DNA of 64,000 bases. Origin: Pleomorphomonas sp. PLEO (GTDB taxonomy: Bacteria; Pseudomonadota; Alphaproteobacteria; Rhizobiales; Pleomorphomonadaceae). The notes beneath the pieces are model-generated. The model was not told where the DNA came from. It did no database searches and was given only the letters and a program-made list of their open reading frames with translations. How positions within the stretch are numbered: the first letter of the stretch is position 1; the number at the start of each line of letters is the position of its first letter. The stretch is from the NCBI RefSeq assembly GCF_041320595.1, contig NZ_CP166625.1:5206001-5270000 (forward strand), in the 5' to 3' direction. This document shows, one piece after another, positions 24,424 through 34,537 of this stretch. Both the position numbers and the translations under genes were made by a program.

Positions 24424-25589
24424 GTGGGTACCGCCAGGAGTTTGGGCAACCGCACCAGATTGTAGGCGGCGGCACAGAAGGTGAAGGCCCATCCGACGCG
24501 GTCGATGCCCCGGAACCTGGTCTTGCGCTGCCCGCCGATCGTCTTGATCCAGCCAAAGGCTTCCTCGATGCGCTTGCGAATGCGCAGGCTGACACCATAA
24601 CCCTCATGCCGTGTCGTGCGCCCGTCGATGGCCGAGCTTCGCCCGCTGGTATTCCGGGCCACGTGCGGCGTCACGTTCATCGACCGCAACTCGTTGACGA
24701 AGTCCTCGCTATCGTAGGCCTTATCGGCACCCAGCGTGATCGCCTCCGGCCGGTCGGCACGCAGTTCGACCATGCAAAGGCCCGCCACCCGTTCGGCATG
24801 GCCATCGGCTTGGGTCAGGCTGGCATCGACCAGAAGACCGTGGCGGTTCTCCATCAAGCCGTGCCCCATGAAGCACAGCTTCGCCTCCTTGCCTTTGCCC
24901 TTCTTGTAGAGCCGCGCCTCCGGATCGGTGGTGGAGACATGGGTATCATTGGTCCGCTTGTGCCCATGAAAATCGGCTTCGGCATTGCGGCCACCACCAC
25001 CCGAAGGCGGCGTGTCCGATCCGTCTCTGGGCCTAACGCTCTTCATCGAGGCCCACGCCTCGATCAGCGTCCCGTCGACCGAGAAGTGATCGGTGGACAG
25101 AAGCTTGTTCACCTTGGGCTGCGCCAGAACCGCCCTGAGGAACTTCGCCGCGACGGCCCCTGCCAGCAACCGGTCGCGGTTCTTGGAGAACGCCGAATGA
25201 TCCCAGGCCGCATCGTCCACGCCGATCCCGACGAACCAGCGGAACAAAAGGTCGTATTCCAGCCGCTCCATCAAAAGCCGCTCCGAGCGGATCGAATAGA
25301 AGGCCTGCAACAGCATCGCCCGCAACAGCTTCTCCGGCGGGATAGAGGGCCGCCCGATCGGCGAGTAAAGCGCTGCAAAATCTGCTGCCAGGCTCGTCAG
25401 GGCCGCGTTCACGATCTCCCGGATCACCCGCAGCGGATGATCCCGCCGAACCCGCGCCTCAAGATCGACATAGCTGAAAAGCTCGCCGCTCCGCTCGTCT
25501 CCACCCCGCATCCACCACCCTCCAAATCACCGTTCGGACAGAGTGAATCATGCCAGTATTGACGAGGCGAGGCCTTTTTCAACAGCCTG
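24083..25589 (-). mobile_element. IS5-family insertion sequence, intact (1507 bp)
   Basis: The ends are inverted repeats: CAGGCTGTTGAAGAAG at 24083-24098 and, on the other strand, CAGGCTGTTGAAAAAG ending at 25589, matching at 15 of 16 bases. CTAA duplications flank it. Inside are a full-length DDE transposase and a coupled small gene. It is inserted in the polysaccharide locus between the rfbD remnant and a GT39-like gene and looks recent. Confidence 0.9.
24420..25511 (-). CDS. IS5-family transposase
   Basis: A 363-aa DDE transposase. The N-terminal DUF772 domain has DHPLRVIREIVNAALTSLA and IPPEKLLRAMLLQAFYSIRS. The catalytic acids lie in HFSVDGTLIEAWAS (first D), LGADKAYDSEDFV (second D) and RIRKRIEEAFGWIKT (E), and the last carries the IS5 Y/R/E-type signature GGQRKTRFRG. 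No stop or frameshift is present, so it is probably active. Its stop overlaps the following small gene by four bases. Confidence 0.93.
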   Translation of the reverse strand: MRGGDERSGELFSYVDLEARVRRDHPLRVIREIVNAALTSLAADFAALYSPIGRPSIPPEKLLRAMLLQAFYSIRSERLLMERLEYDLLFRWFVGIGVDDAAWDHSAFSKNRDRLLAGAVAAKFLRAVLAQPKVNKLLSTDHFSVDGTLIEAWASMKSVRPRDGSDTPPSGGGGRNAEADFHGHKRTNDTHVSTTDPEARLYKKGKGKEAKLCFMGHGLMENRHGLLVDASLTQADGHAERVAGLCMVELRADRPEAITLGADKAYDSEDFVNELRSMNVTPHVARNTSGRSSAIDGRTTRHEGYGVSLRIRKRIEEAFGWIKTIGGQRKTRFRGIDRVGWAFTFCAAAYNLVRLPKLLAVPT

Positions 25590-25593
25590 CTAA
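25590..25593. repeat. Target-site duplication CTAA (right)
   Basis: It matches the left duplication at 24079-24082 and fixes the IS boundary. Confidence 0.8.
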
Positions 25594-25921
25594 ATCCAAG
25601 GGCGACGTCAGCTTCCTAAAGGCTGGATGCATCGCGTTTGATGCTCCCTCTCGTGCCGATATGGATGGCCAATGCTCCGGCATACCGCCTAACGGAGTTG
25701 TTCGAGCTGAGGCTAGGAAGTGACGAGCGACGATCATTAATCTTCCTTGAACGTTGATCCCTCGGGGATAACTACGGAGTGTCGGGCTATTTTCGGATAA
25801 GGGGATGAGCTGTCATCTTACCCACAGAACCACTTGTGCTAGCTAGGCGAGCTCAGTACAGCCTACTTCGCAACTGCCACATGCCCCGCGCGGGGGAATG
25901 CTGTGATCATTGAGGAAAATA
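25594..25921. other. Leader region of the GT39-like gene
   Basis: No gene is supported in these 328 bp. It lies between the IS5 element and the membrane glycosyltransferase and probably contains the promoter of the latter. A GAGGA ribosome site is at about 25912. I do not see a JUMPstart-like element. Confidence 0.4.
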
Positions 25922-27673
25922 ATGCGCCGGCTCCTTCAGAATAAAACCAACGCTGGAGCGGCCTTGATGCTCCTCATGGTTGTTACGTTTTGTTGTCTCA
26001 ACTATTTATGGATGCGAAGTTACCGATTTGGTATGCTTCTCGATATCGACGAGGCGGGATACATCGCTCTGGCGGTGTCGTATGCGCGTGCCATGATCTA
26101 CGGTGGCATTTCGGGGTGGTTACATGCGCTCTGGTCACCGATATCCATCGCTCCTCTGACGTCCACGGTGGCGTCAATTACGATGTCAATCCACGGTGTT
26201 TCCGAGAATACGGCCCTGTTGACGAACACCGTGCTCGAAGCCTGCCTTCTCATCGTTGTCTATGCGACTACACGACGCCTTTCCGACACGACGACGGCTT
26301 TATTGGCGGCGTTTTTGGTTGCGACAACACCACTAATTACCGACTTTTCTCGTAACTTCCAATTTGCGATGGGCGCGGCTCTGTTCTTTTCGTCTGCCGT
26401 CTACTTCCATCTGCGTTCCAACGATTTTGAGAAACGCGCGCCTTCGATACTTGTCGGCGTGTGTTTAGCGCTAATGACCCTTTCTCGCACAATGGCCGTG
26501 GCGTTTCTTCCAGTCTTTGCGATTGTTTTTTTGGTCAGCGCCGCCCTGACGACCGGTATCGATGTGCAACGCCGGCGAAACATCCTCTTGGCTATCGGAG
26601 CTTTCTTTCTGGTAGCAGCGCCTTGGTATCTCCGGAATTTCCATAATGTTTTCGGCTATCTGTTTACCTTTGGCTACGGTGCCGCTGCGTCGGAGTATGG
26701 CAGCGAGGTCGGCATCTTCACGCTAGCCAACTTGGCTTCGCGAATTGAGGCTCTACTTGGAGCTTTCCATGCTATCCATTTCTTTATCGTTTTCCCTGCG
26801 TTCGTTTGTGTTTTAGCGGTCGGAATTTGGAATAAATTCGATTTTAGAAAGCACAATTCGAATTCAATAATTTATTATTATGCGCTATTGGCTTTTGGAT
26901 GCCTCTTTGTATTGGCCACATCGCGCAATCGAGGAAATGGATTTTCCATACCGATTATGCCGTTGCTTGTTATAGTTGCAGCCGTTGGAATAAATTTGGC
27001 TCTACGGAAGACCCTTGTTCGCAATGCAATTTACATTTTACTGCTGTTAGCCAGCGGTGTGGTTGGCTACGCTAGTCAGGATATTAAGGCCTGCTCTGTC
27101 TTTCCTCAGAATTTGGACATGTTCGGTCAAGGAGCGGCCATACTATTTGATTGTGAGGAGCCTATTTACAAATACATAACTAGCAATGGAGTAGAAGGGT
27201 TGGTTTCCAGGGACACTCGCGATCCGTCAGCTCCTCCTAATCTTGATCAGGATATCTCGCGAAAGTGGAGGGATCTGAGCGTAACGGCTGCCGACGAAAT
27301 CAGCCGCCTACTCCCAGGCGGACGGGGTCTAGTCGCTTACGGTTCACGTCACGCATTGTTCAATACGAACACCGTTTCGCTTGAGCAGATTAAGCGTTAC
27401 GGTAGAATTTCTTCCGCCATTCAAATAGAGCCGAGCCTAAGCAAAAACACCCAGGATGACTATCTCGATTGGCTTCGCTCAGGCGGCGGGAGCGAAGCTT
27501 GCGTGGTCGTTTTGCTCGACAGTAATCTCGGCGAATTCCATCCCTATCCTAACATCGAGAAAATGGTAGAAGCCCTAACTGAAGCGGGCTATCTAGTCTC
27601 AAAGAGCGTTCCGACGCCGACTCCGGGGCAGCATGTGAACTTTTGGTTCAAAAAGACTGCGAACTGTTCATGA
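25922..27673 (+). CDS. GT39/ArnT-like membrane glycosyltransferase
   Basis: A 583-aa integral membrane protein with about 11 hydrophobic segments and a C-terminal soluble domain (about 390-583). LLDIDEAGYIALAVSYARAM in the first periplasmic loop carries the DE motif of the PMT/ArnT/GT39 clan, which uses polyprenyl-phosphate sugars outside the membrane. NFQFAMGAALFFSSAVYF matches the loop after TM4. The ATG at 25922 is chosen over an in-frame TTG because TGAGGA precedes it by a normal distance. It likely transfers the sugar loaded by the GT2-GtrA protein to a surface glycan. Its AT-rich codons match other polysaccharide genes. Confidence 0.75.
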   Translation: MRRLLQNKTNAGAALMLLMVVTFCCLNYLWMRSYRFGMLLDIDEAGYIALAVSYARAMIYGGISGWLHALWSPISIAPLTSTVASITMSIHGVSENTALLTNTVLEACLLIVVYATTRRLSDTTTALLAAFLVATTPLITDFSRNFQFAMGAALFFSSAVYFHLRSNDFEKRAPSILVGVCLALMTLSRTMAVAFLPVFAIVFLVSAALTTGIDVQRRRNILLAIGAFFLVAAPWYLRNFHNVFGYLFTFGYGAAASEYGSEVGIFTLANLASRIEALLGAFHAIHFFIVFPAFVCVLAVGIWNKFDFRKHNSNSIIYYYALLAFGCLFVLATSRNRGNGFSIPIMPLLVIVAAVGINLALRKTLVRNAIYILLLLASGVVGYASQDIKACSVFPQNLDMFGQGAAILFDCEEPIYKYITSNGVEGLVSRDTRDPSAPPNLDQDISRKWRDLSVTAADEISRLLPGGRGLVAYGSRHALFNTNTVSLEQIKRYGRISSAIQIEPSLSKNTQDDYLDWLRSGGGSEACVVVLLDSNLGEFHPYPNIEKMVEALTEAGYLVSKSVPTPTPGQHVNFWFKKTANCS

Positions 27674-27869
27674 GCATGGGTGGTAGGAATTCCGCTCTCC
27701 TGGGAGCATGTAGGATAGCGCTTCGTGGTTCGATAGATGTGCTCAGACGCTGTCGACTCGTTTCGAAAGGAACGGCGGAGCCCACAAAGGTCCTGCGTGT
27801 ACGATGAGTCCACCGCAGGACGCGGAATGCGGTGGACGATTTGGTTCTTGCTTGTAGTGGAGGAGCATC

Positions 27870-28619
27870 ATGGTGACGCCAACTCAATTCACCGGGATTG
27901 GTTTCGCCGATTTCCAACGCATGGCGCAGGACCCCGAGCTGTCACGATATGAGAGGATCGGCTTTCCTGATTCCTATCGGGAAGGTTTTGAGCCGGCGAT
28001 ATTCGAGGATATCCGCACCAAGCTCACAAACCTTAATCTGTCCGGTCGCAAAGTTCTCGACATCGGTCCCGGGTGCAGCGATCTGCCTGTGATGCTTGTC
28101 GAGCTGTGCAGAACCCACCGGCACTCGCTATCGCTAATAGACAGCGCGGAAATGCTGGCTCATCTGCCTGATGGAGATGGAATCGAGAAGCTTCCTGCAT
28201 TCTATCCCGACTGTCCAATGTTTATTGAGGCCAACCGTGGGGCGCTGGACGTAATTCTTTGTTACAGTGTCTTGCACTACATTTTCGCGGAGGCAGCATT
28301 TTATCGCTTCCTCGACGTTTCCCTGTCGTTGCTGTCTCCTGGCGGACAAATGTTGATTGGCGACATACCGAATGCTTCCAAGAGAAAGCGCTTCTTTGCA
28401 AGCGAAACGGGAATTCGCTTCCATCAAAATTTCATGAACACGACCGATATACCGTACGTCGAATTCAACCAGGTCGAGCATGATCAGATCGATGACGCTG
28501 TAGTCATGTCGCTCGTCCAACGAGCGAGATTATCGGGATTCGATGCCTATATCATTCCACAGACGCCTAGCTTGCCGATGGCGAACCGGCGGGAAGATAT
28601 TCTGATCATTCGCCCTTGA
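27870..28619 (+). CDS. SAM-dependent methyltransferase of the polysaccharide operon
   Basis: A 249-aa class I methyltransferase. Motif I is VLDIGPGCSDLP (about residues 58-69). SLIDSAEML is the acidic loop binding the ribose of SAM, and VILCYSVLHYIF is motif IV. An AGGAG lies before ATG 27870. It opens a run of seven closely spaced or overlapping genes. It may methylate a sugar or sugar amine of the 3-amino-3,6-dideoxyhexose made by the operon; the target is not certain. Confidence 0.82.
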   Translation: MVTPTQFTGIGFADFQRMAQDPELSRYERIGFPDSYREGFEPAIFEDIRTKLTNLNLSGRKVLDIGPGCSDLPVMLVELCRTHRHSLSLIDSAEMLAHLPDGDGIEKLPAFYPDCPMFIEANRGALDVILCYSVLHYIFAEAAFYRFLDVSLSLLSPGGQMLIGDIPNASKRKRFFASETGIRFHQNFMNTTDIPYVEFNQVEHDQIDDAVVMSLVQRARLSGFDAYIIPQTPSLPMANRREDILIIRP

Positions 28620-28628
28620 GAGCCGGTC

Positions 28629-29306
28629 ATGGAAAAAAACAAGAAAATCGTCATTCTTGGCGACAGCGCTTTCGCAGAAGTCGCCTACGAATGCTTCACG
28701 CATGATTCGCCTTACGAAGTCATAGGCTTTGCAGTAGAGGCTGCATTTCTTCAGCGCAACAAACTGTTCGAGCTGCCGGTGGTTGCGCTGGAGACGCTCG
28801 AACAAAGCTTCGACCCGGAGAACGTATATTTCTACGCAGCCCTGGTCTATACGGAGCTCAATCGGCTAAGAACGCGCCTTATGCACGTAGCTAAATCTAA
28901 AGGATTCCGTCCGGCATCCTACGTCAGCAGCCGTTCTTTCGTATGGCACAATGTGAAACTCGGCGAGCACGCCTTCATTTTTGAAGACAATACTGTTCAG
29001 CCATTTGTCGTGGTAGGGGAGAACGTAGTGTTATGGAGCGGAAACCATATCGGACACCATTCCCGGATTGGCGACAACTGTTTCATTTCCTCACACGTCG
29101 TGGTGTCCGGTTTTTGTGACGTCGGAGCCAACACCTTCATCGGCGTCAATGCCTCATTGGCTAACAACATTCAGGTCGGGCGGGACAACTGGATTGGCCC
29201 GGGCGTCACGCTGTTGCAAAATACGGAAGAAAATCAGTTGTTTAAGGGTTTGCAGCCGGAGCCGTCAAAGGTTTCGCCGAAGCGGTTCTTCAGGGTGCGG
29301 TCATGA
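28629..29306 (+). CDS. NeuD/PglD-type hexapeptide sugar acyltransferase
   Basis: A 225-aa protein with an N-terminal Rossmann-like segment (KIVILGDSAFAEVAYECF) that binds the sugar nucleotide and a C-terminal left-handed beta-helix of hexapeptide repeats (VGENVVLWSGNHIGHHSRIG, about 126-145). The His in the GHH turn fits the general base of PglD/NeuD N-acetyltransferases. In a locus with an FdtA-type isomerase and aminotransferase, it most likely acylates the 3-amino group. It lies nine bases after the methyltransferase gene and its stop overlaps the next ATG (ATGA). Confidence 0.85.
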   Translation: MEKNKKIVILGDSAFAEVAYECFTHDSPYEVIGFAVEAAFLQRNKLFELPVVALETLEQSFDPENVYFYAALVYTELNRLRTRLMHVAKSKGFRPASYVSSRSFVWHNVKLGEHAFIFEDNTVQPFVVVGENVVLWSGNHIGHHSRIGDNCFISSHVVVSGFCDVGANTFIGVNASLANNIQVGRDNWIGPGVTLLQNTEENQLFKGLQPEPSKVSPKRFFRVRS

Positions 29307-30226
29307 AGTGGCGAAAACTTGGACTGGTCTGGTCCGCCGGTGGGGCTGATATGCCCGCTTTCACACATGGGATGGCGCCCACTCCTTTTCTACTAAGTGA
29401 CGACGTTCTGCGCATCTATCTAACGGTCATTGATACGGAAGGTCGCGGGCATGCCAGATATGTGGATGTTTCGGCCTATAATCCGAAGCAAGTTCTCGGT
29501 ACCTCTCGTCACGAGGTACTAGGCCCGGGAGAGCCCGGCGCATTCGACGACAACGGGCTAATGCCCCTTAGTCTAGTGCGGAGTGCCAACGACAAGCTTT
29601 TCCTCTATTATGCAGGATTCGAGCTTTGTCGGCATATTCGCTACAGAATTTTCACGGGCTTGGCCGTCAGTGAAGATAACGGCCGGACGTTCCTCCGCTA
29701 TAGCCGTGTGCCAATCCTCGATCGAGCTGATGGCGAACTTTACTTCCGGGGCGGCCCCTTCGTTCTTGCGGAGGGTGACGCGTTTCGGATGTGGTACGTT
29801 GCAGGCGACAATTGGATCGACCTCGGCGGCAAGCAAATGCCAGTCTATGACATGCGTTACATCGAATCTGTCGACGGACAGCATTGGCCCCAGACGGGGC
29901 GCGTTTCGCTTGCGCTCACTCATGATGACGAACATGGATTCGGCCGCCCGTGGGTGGTGCGGCGTGCCCCCCAGGACTATCAACTGTTCTATTCCGTGCG
30001 TCGGAAGTCGCTCGGGGCGTATCGCCTAGGCTATGCCGAGTCGAACAATGGTATCGATTGGGTGCGAAAAGACGAAGAGATGGGGCTTGATGTCTCGCCC
30101 GTCGGATTCGACTCACAGGCCATTATGTATTCGGCCGTCGTTTCGGCGCACGGAAAGACCTATTGTTTCTACAATGGTAATGACTTCGGCAAGGAGGGGT
30201 TTGCCGTCGCGGAGCTGGTAGAATGA
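29303..30226 (+). CDS. Five-bladed beta-propeller protein (GH43/GH130-like)
   Basis: A 307-aa protein with repeated blade motifs: PFLLSDDVLRIYLTV, DKLFLYYAGFEL, DAFRMWYVAGDNWID and QLFYSVRRKSLGAYRLGYAE. The fold resembles GH43/GH62/GH130 glycosidases and phosphorylases. The typical GH43 acidic triad cannot be confirmed, so it may be a sugar-binding or modifying protein. No signal peptide is present. It is translationally coupled to both neighbours, so it belongs to the amino-sugar pathway; its step is unknown. Confidence 0.65.
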   Translation: MKWRKLGLVWSAGGADMPAFTHGMAPTPFLLSDDVLRIYLTVIDTEGRGHARYVDVSAYNPKQVLGTSRHEVLGPGEPGAFDDNGLMPLSLVRSANDKLFLYYAGFELCRHIRYRIFTGLAVSEDNGRTFLRYSRVPILDRADGELYFRGGPFVLAEGDAFRMWYVAGDNWIDLGGKQMPVYDMRYIESVDGQHWPQTGRVSLALTHDDEHGFGRPWVVRRAPQDYQLFYSVRRKSLGAYRLGYAESNNGIDWVRKDEEMGLDVSPVGFDSQAIMYSAVVSAHGKTYCFYNGNDFGKEGFAVAELVE

Positions 30227-31143
30227 CTCTCGAAGTCGTAGCGTACACACCTGCCGGCGCGGAGGAATGGGATGCGTTCTGCCGGAAATCGGTCAATGGC
30301 ACCTTCCTTCATTCGCGGCTTTTTCTCGGGTACCACGGCGATCGGTTTCATGATCTCTCAGTTTCGGTGCGTGATGGGGCGCGCCTCATAGCGCTTCTGC
30401 CGGCGGCCCGAGACCCCAACGACGAGAAACTGGTGGTAAGCCACCCTGGCACCACCTACGGTGGTTTCGTCCATGACGGTTACCTTACTGGCGAGAGGAT
30501 GCTGGAAGCTTTCGAAGCGGTTGGCGCATTCATGGCCCAGAGTGGTAGTCGGCGGTTGCTCTATAAAGCTATTCCTCACTCCTACGCTCGGGTTCCTGCC
30601 GGCGACGATCTCTATGCACTCTTCCGCTTGGGTGCGCGACGTGTCCGCTGTGACTTGTCGTCTGCGGTCGATCTTGCTCATCGCCTTCCCGTAAGCGAGC
30701 GTCGCAGGCGTGCCTTGCGGAAATCGCAGCGGTACGTCGAAATATCGAGCGATCTGACCCATATAGACGGTCTGTGGGAGGTTCTTTCCGAAAACCTCTC
30801 GCGCAAACACAATGCGCAGCCGGTGCATAGTCGCGCCGAGATTGGCGATCTACTGGGCCGATTCCCTGATGAAATCGCCGTTCGCGTAGCGCTTGTTGAT
30901 AATGAGGTCGTCGCAGGCGTCGTTCTCTTTTTGACAAGCCGCGTTTGGCACGCTCAATACATAGCCTCAAGCGAGGTTGGCTACAGCACATGCGCTCTCG
31001 ATACCGTATTCGAGACGATAATCGCTGAAGCAACTGTAGCCGGGTGTCGTTATTTTGATTTTGGAACGAGCAACGAAAACGCCGGTACCGTTCTCAACAC
31101 GGGTCTTTACCGCTTCAAGTCGGAATTCGGCGGGGGGGAATAG
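30223..31143 (+). CDS. GNAT/FemAB-like acyltransferase
   Basis: A 306-aa protein of the FemAB-like (Acetyltransf_6) GNAT type: NGTFLHSRLFLGYHGDRFHD near the N-terminus, SERRRRALRKSQR in the middle, and YFDFGTSNEN near the C-terminus, which is the conserved family end. Such proteins attach an acetyl, acyl or amino-acyl group to amino sugars or peptidoglycan. Together with the hexapeptide acyltransferase it offers two possible acylating steps for the 3-amino sugar. It overlaps the propeller gene by ATGA. Confidence 0.72.
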   Translation: MTLEVVAYTPAGAEEWDAFCRKSVNGTFLHSRLFLGYHGDRFHDLSVSVRDGARLIALLPAARDPNDEKLVVSHPGTTYGGFVHDGYLTGERMLEAFEAVGAFMAQSGSRRLLYKAIPHSYARVPAGDDLYALFRLGARRVRCDLSSAVDLAHRLPVSERRRRALRKSQRYVEISSDLTHIDGLWEVLSENLSRKHNAQPVHSRAEIGDLLGRFPDEIAVRVALVDNEVVAGVVLFLTSRVWHAQYIASSEVGYSTCALDTVFETIIAEATVAGCRYFDFGTSNENAGTVLNTGLYRFKSEFGGGE

Positions 31144-31183
31144 TACACGAGTACTATGAACTCAGCCTCACTGAGGGTCAATT

Positions 31184-31597
31184 ATGAGAGTTTCCGATCT
31201 AGCCATTACCGTACTTCCGAAAAGGGCGGATCCTCGCGGCAACCTGACCTTCATTGAAGGGGGGCATCACGTACCCTTCGATATAAAGCGAATTTTCTAT
31301 CTTTATGACGTTCCGACTGCCGAAGGCCGAGGCGCCCACGCGCATAAAGAGTTGCATCAATTCCTCGTCTGTCTGTCTGGCAGTTTCGACGTCGCCACCG
31401 ACGACGGCTACGAGAAACGGACGATCCATCTCAATCGACCGTGGCAGGGCCTGCATATTCCTCCCATGATCTGGGCGTCGGAGGTTAACTTCGATCCGGG
31501 ATCAGTGTGTCTTGTGCTCGCCTCGATGCATTATGAAGAGGATGACTACATTCGTGACTACGATGCCTTTCTCACGGCTCGGGGAACCGTTCGATGA
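31184..31597 (+). CDS. FdtA/QdtA-type dTDP-4-keto-6-deoxyglucose 3,4-ketoisomerase
   Basis: A 137-aa cupin with the family sequence: [49 protein letters not shown] (the paired catalytic histidines near residues 50-52) and [10 protein letters not shown]. These enzymes move the keto group of dTDP-4-keto-6-deoxyglucose to C3, giving the dTDP-3-keto sugar for transamination. FdtA gives the galacto product (Fuc3N) and QdtA the gluco product (Qui3N); I cannot decide between them. Its stop overlaps the aminotransferase start. No rmlA/rmlB genes are in the window. Confidence 0.88.
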   Translation: MRVSDLAITVLPKRADPRGNLTFIEGGHHVPFDIKRIFYLYDVPTAEGRGAHAHKELHQFLVCLSGSFDVATDDGYEKRTIHLNRPWQGLHIPPMIWASEVNFDPGSVCLVLASMHYEEDDYIRDYDAFLTARGTVR

Positions 31598-32703
31598 ATG
31601 TGCCTTTTCTTGATCTGCGTGCGTCGTACCTGGAGCTGAAGGACGAGCTGGACGAAGCAATCGCGAGGGTGCTCGACTCTGGCTGGTACGTGCTAGGCGA
31701 GGAGGTGGAAGCGTTCGAAATCGCCTTTGCCGACTACTGTGGCGCGAAACACGCCGTCGGCCTTGCCAGCGGTCTGGATGCGCTCCATCTCGGGCTACGA
31801 GCTATGGGAATCGGCGAGGGCGACGAGGTTATTGTCCCGTCGAACGCCTACATCGCGACTTGGCTAGGAGTGACGCAGTGCGGAGCTATTCCTGTGCCAG
31901 TCGAGCCGTTGCCGCAGACCCATAACATTGACCCAGGTCGAATCGAAGCGGCCATCACGCCGCGAACTCGGGCTATCCTGGCACTGCACCTCTATGGACT
32001 TCCTGCGGATATGGAACCGATTCTTGAAATCGCTCGCCGTCGGGGGCTCATGGTCATGGAAGACGCAGCACAAGCTCACGGCGCTCGTTATGATGACAAG
32101 AGGATCGGGGCACATGGAGATGTGGTTGCTTGGAGCTTCTATCCGAGCAAGAATCTGGGTGCGATGGGCGACGCCGGTGCGGTGACTACCAACGACCCAG
32201 CTCTGGCCGAGAGAATCCGCATCTTGCGAAACTATGGCTCGCAGGAACGTTACGTCAATCGCGTCTGTGGTTACAATAGCCGCCTTGACCCGATCCAAGC
32301 AGCAGTCCTGCGTGTGAAAATTCCTTACTTGGACGCGTGGAATGAGCGACGGGCGGTTTCCGCTTCTCGATATGCGGCTCTGCTTTCCGCCAACAAAACA
32401 ATTACACTGCCGGCTGTGCCGCAGCGATGTACACCCGCTTGGCACCTTTTCGTCATCCGGCACCCTCAGCGAGGTCGTTTGCAAGCTGCCTGTGCGAAGA
32501 ATGGGATCGGGACCCAAGTTCACTACCCCATTCCACCACACATGCAGGAAGCCTATGGGGATTATGGATGGGCTCCGGAGGATTTCCCTGAGGCGCGCCA
32601 ATTGGCCTCCGAAGTGATGAGCCTGCCGATCGGACCGCACCTATCTGAAGGCGCCGTCGATCATATCTGCATGACTATTCTGGCCGAACTGAATAACCCA
32701 TGA
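31594..32703 (+). CDS. DegT/DnrJ/EryC1-family sugar 3-aminotransferase (FdtB/QdtB-like)
   Basis: A 369-aa PLP enzyme: [37 protein letters not shown] (PLP phosphate site), [13 protein letters not shown] and [16 protein letters not shown], where K is the Schiff-base lysine (about 188). It should convert dTDP-3-keto-6-deoxyhexose into the 3-amino sugar with glutamate as donor. It follows the ketoisomerase immediately and overlaps the glycosyltransferase by ATGA. The pair defines a Fuc3N/Qui3N branch. Confidence 0.9.
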   Translation: MNVPFLDLRASYLELKDELDEAIARVLDSGWYVLGEEVEAFEIAFADYCGAKHAVGLASGLDALHLGLRAMGIGEGDEVIVPSNAYIATWLGVTQCGAIPVPVEPLPQTHNIDPGRIEAAITPRTRAILALHLYGLPADMEPILEIARRRGLMVMEDAAQAHGARYDDKRIGAHGDVVAWSFYPSKNLGAMGDAGAVTTNDPALAERIRILRNYGSQERYVNRVCGYNSRLDPIQAAVLRVKIPYLDAWNERRAVSASRYAALLSANKTITLPAVPQRCTPAWHLFVIRHPQRGRLQAACAKNGIGTQVHYPIPPHMQEAYGDYGWAPEDFPEARQLASEVMSLPIGPHLSEGAVDHICMTILAELNNP

Positions 32704-34304
32704 CCAACCCCGTTTCGCGAACGCTTGCTGAACTCGAAACGGAAGTCCGGCGGTTGGTCGGGATCGAGGCGTTCGGCGAAGCCATGGACGCTATTCGTGC
32801 TTTCGTCGACCTGATACTTAATAACCCGCGTGCGACGACGCGTGTGCTGGCCAGCGAGGAGTTGGACCGGCTTTGCGTGCTTGTTGGTGAAGCGGCTAGT
32901 CGAGCGTCGCCGGACGTGCCGCGCAAGGATTCTGAACAGAGCGGCGGCACCGTCATCCTGGCAACCGAACTGGTGATGGCCGGAGGCCATGTCGAGGTCA
33001 TCAAGGACTACATCGAGCTGGCGGTTTTTGAAGCGCCTGTGCGGGTGGCTCTGACTGACTGCTTCGGGCGGGCAGATCCCTCGGTGGCAGCTCGCTTTGC
33101 CGCTGCCGAAGGCATCGAAGTCTCCATCGCTGACGGTGCTGACACCGCCTCGCGATTTGCTTCAATAGTGTCGAACCTGCGCCGATTGCGCCCTTCGACA
33201 TTGGTCATCCTCGTTCATAACCAGGATACTATCGGTATTTGCGCTGCGCTCGCTTCGCATTGTGAGCGGATCATCTACATCCATCACGGTGACCACCATT
33301 TGAGCCTAGGCGTGACGTTGCCGAATTTTGTCCACGTGGACCTCGCCAACATCGCCTTCGACAATTGCCGCCATGCCCTGGGTATCCATGGCAATGTTTA
33401 TTGGCCCTTGATATCTCGCATCGAAACCATCGAGCCAAGACTCACACATATCAATCTGACGGATGGAATACTTTCCTGTGCCGTTGGCCGCCCGGAAAAG
33501 TTTGACGCGCGAGGATATGCGTTCGATTACATTGAGTTGCTGCCGGTCATTCTCGCTGCCACCAAAGGGCGTCATATTCACATCGGAAATCTTCCCAGCG
33601 AGATGATGTCACGCTTGGAGGAGAGCTTTTCCCGTCAGGGAGTCGATCTGTCTAGGGTTGAGTTCGTTCCCTGGGTCTCGTCAGTCGCTCAGACGTTACG
33701 AGAGCGTGCTGTAGATCTCTATATCGGCTCTTTCCCCTTCGGCGGAGGCAAGGCTGCGATCGAGGCGATGGCTGCCGGCATTCCCTTGCTTATGCATCAG
33801 AATTACCGGCATCGAATGTATTGCGGTGCGGATATCTCCTATCCCGGAGCTCTGCGTTGGCGCGACGTCGGCGAACTTCTCAAAGCCCTATCTGCCATCA
33901 CACCCGGATTGCTGAGGCATCACAGCGAATTATCGCGGGCTCACTACGTTGCTCACCACACAGGCCACGTCCTGCTCGAAGCGGTGCGTGCCAGTCACGA
34001 GGGGCCTGGTATCCTACCGCCGCCGCTTTCCGAGCATGTCACCAACTCGCTGCAGAGCTTTCTGGACGAAGACCGCGACATCGCACAGCAGACAAACCAA
34101 AGCTTTCTCGACGGGCAGTCTAGTGGGAACACGGTGCTCTATGAGAACGTCGAACGTGCGCTCCGTGAGGACTTCGAACGTGCCAGTGCTGCTTACCTGG
34201 CTCGGATCGCAGAACTTGAAGCAGTCCACAGATCGTTATCGAAGCTATTTCGGCGCTATTGCCAGGTTCTCAGAGCGCGGATAGCGAAGAAGCTCCATGT
34301 CTAA
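32700..34304 (+). CDS. Glycosyltransferase, GT4-like
   Basis: A 534-aa protein. Residues about 80-450 look like a GT-B glycosyltransferase: [20 protein letters not shown] (acceptor loop), [13 protein letters not shown], and [20 protein letters not shown], the donor-binding segment with a glycine-rich loop. The C-terminal about 70 residues are a coiled coil. It is the last gene of the amino-sugar operon and probably adds that sugar to the growing surface glycan. Acceptor unknown. Confidence 0.72.
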   Translation: MTNPVSRTLAELETEVRRLVGIEAFGEAMDAIRAFVDLILNNPRATTRVLASEELDRLCVLVGEAASRASPDVPRKDSEQSGGTVILATELVMAGGHVEVIKDYIELAVFEAPVRVALTDCFGRADPSVAARFAAAEGIEVSIADGADTASRFASIVSNLRRLRPSTLVILVHNQDTIGICAALASHCERIIYIHHGDHHLSLGVTLPNFVHVDLANIAFDNCRHALGIHGNVYWPLISRIETIEPRLTHINLTDGILSCAVGRPEKFDARGYAFDYIELLPVILAATKGRHIHIGNLPSEMMSRLEESFSRQGVDLSRVEFVPWVSSVAQTLRERAVDLYIGSFPFGGGKAAIEAMAAGIPLLMHQNYRHRMYCGADISYPGALRWRDVGELLKALSAITPGLLRHHSELSRAHYVAHHTGHVLLEAVRASHEGPGILPPPLSEHVTNSLQSFLDEDRDIAQQTNQSFLDGQSSGNTVLYENVERALREDFERASAAYLARIAELEAVHRSLSKLFRRYCQVLRARIAKKLHV

Positions 34305-34537
34305 AGTGCTCACCTTATGCGTGAGGATATGTCCAGCATAGTTTATCGGTGCTCTTTTGCCCCATTCCGGCTGAACCACATGAAAAGGCCGCAATGGTAG
34401 GATAGATACTCCTCGGACTGCGATGTGGCGCCAAAGGCGGTGATACACTTGGCAAACAGCCCACGCCGGTCGCCGTCCATCATTCCCGAGATACCGAACT
34501 TCGAGGAGCAAGCCATATCAAAGGCTTGAACTATTAA
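34305..34537. other. Intergenic stretch after the polysaccharide operon
   Basis: No gene is supported. Nothing recognisable, though the right end may contain the promoter for the DUF4167-like gene and the desaturase. Confidence 0.35.
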
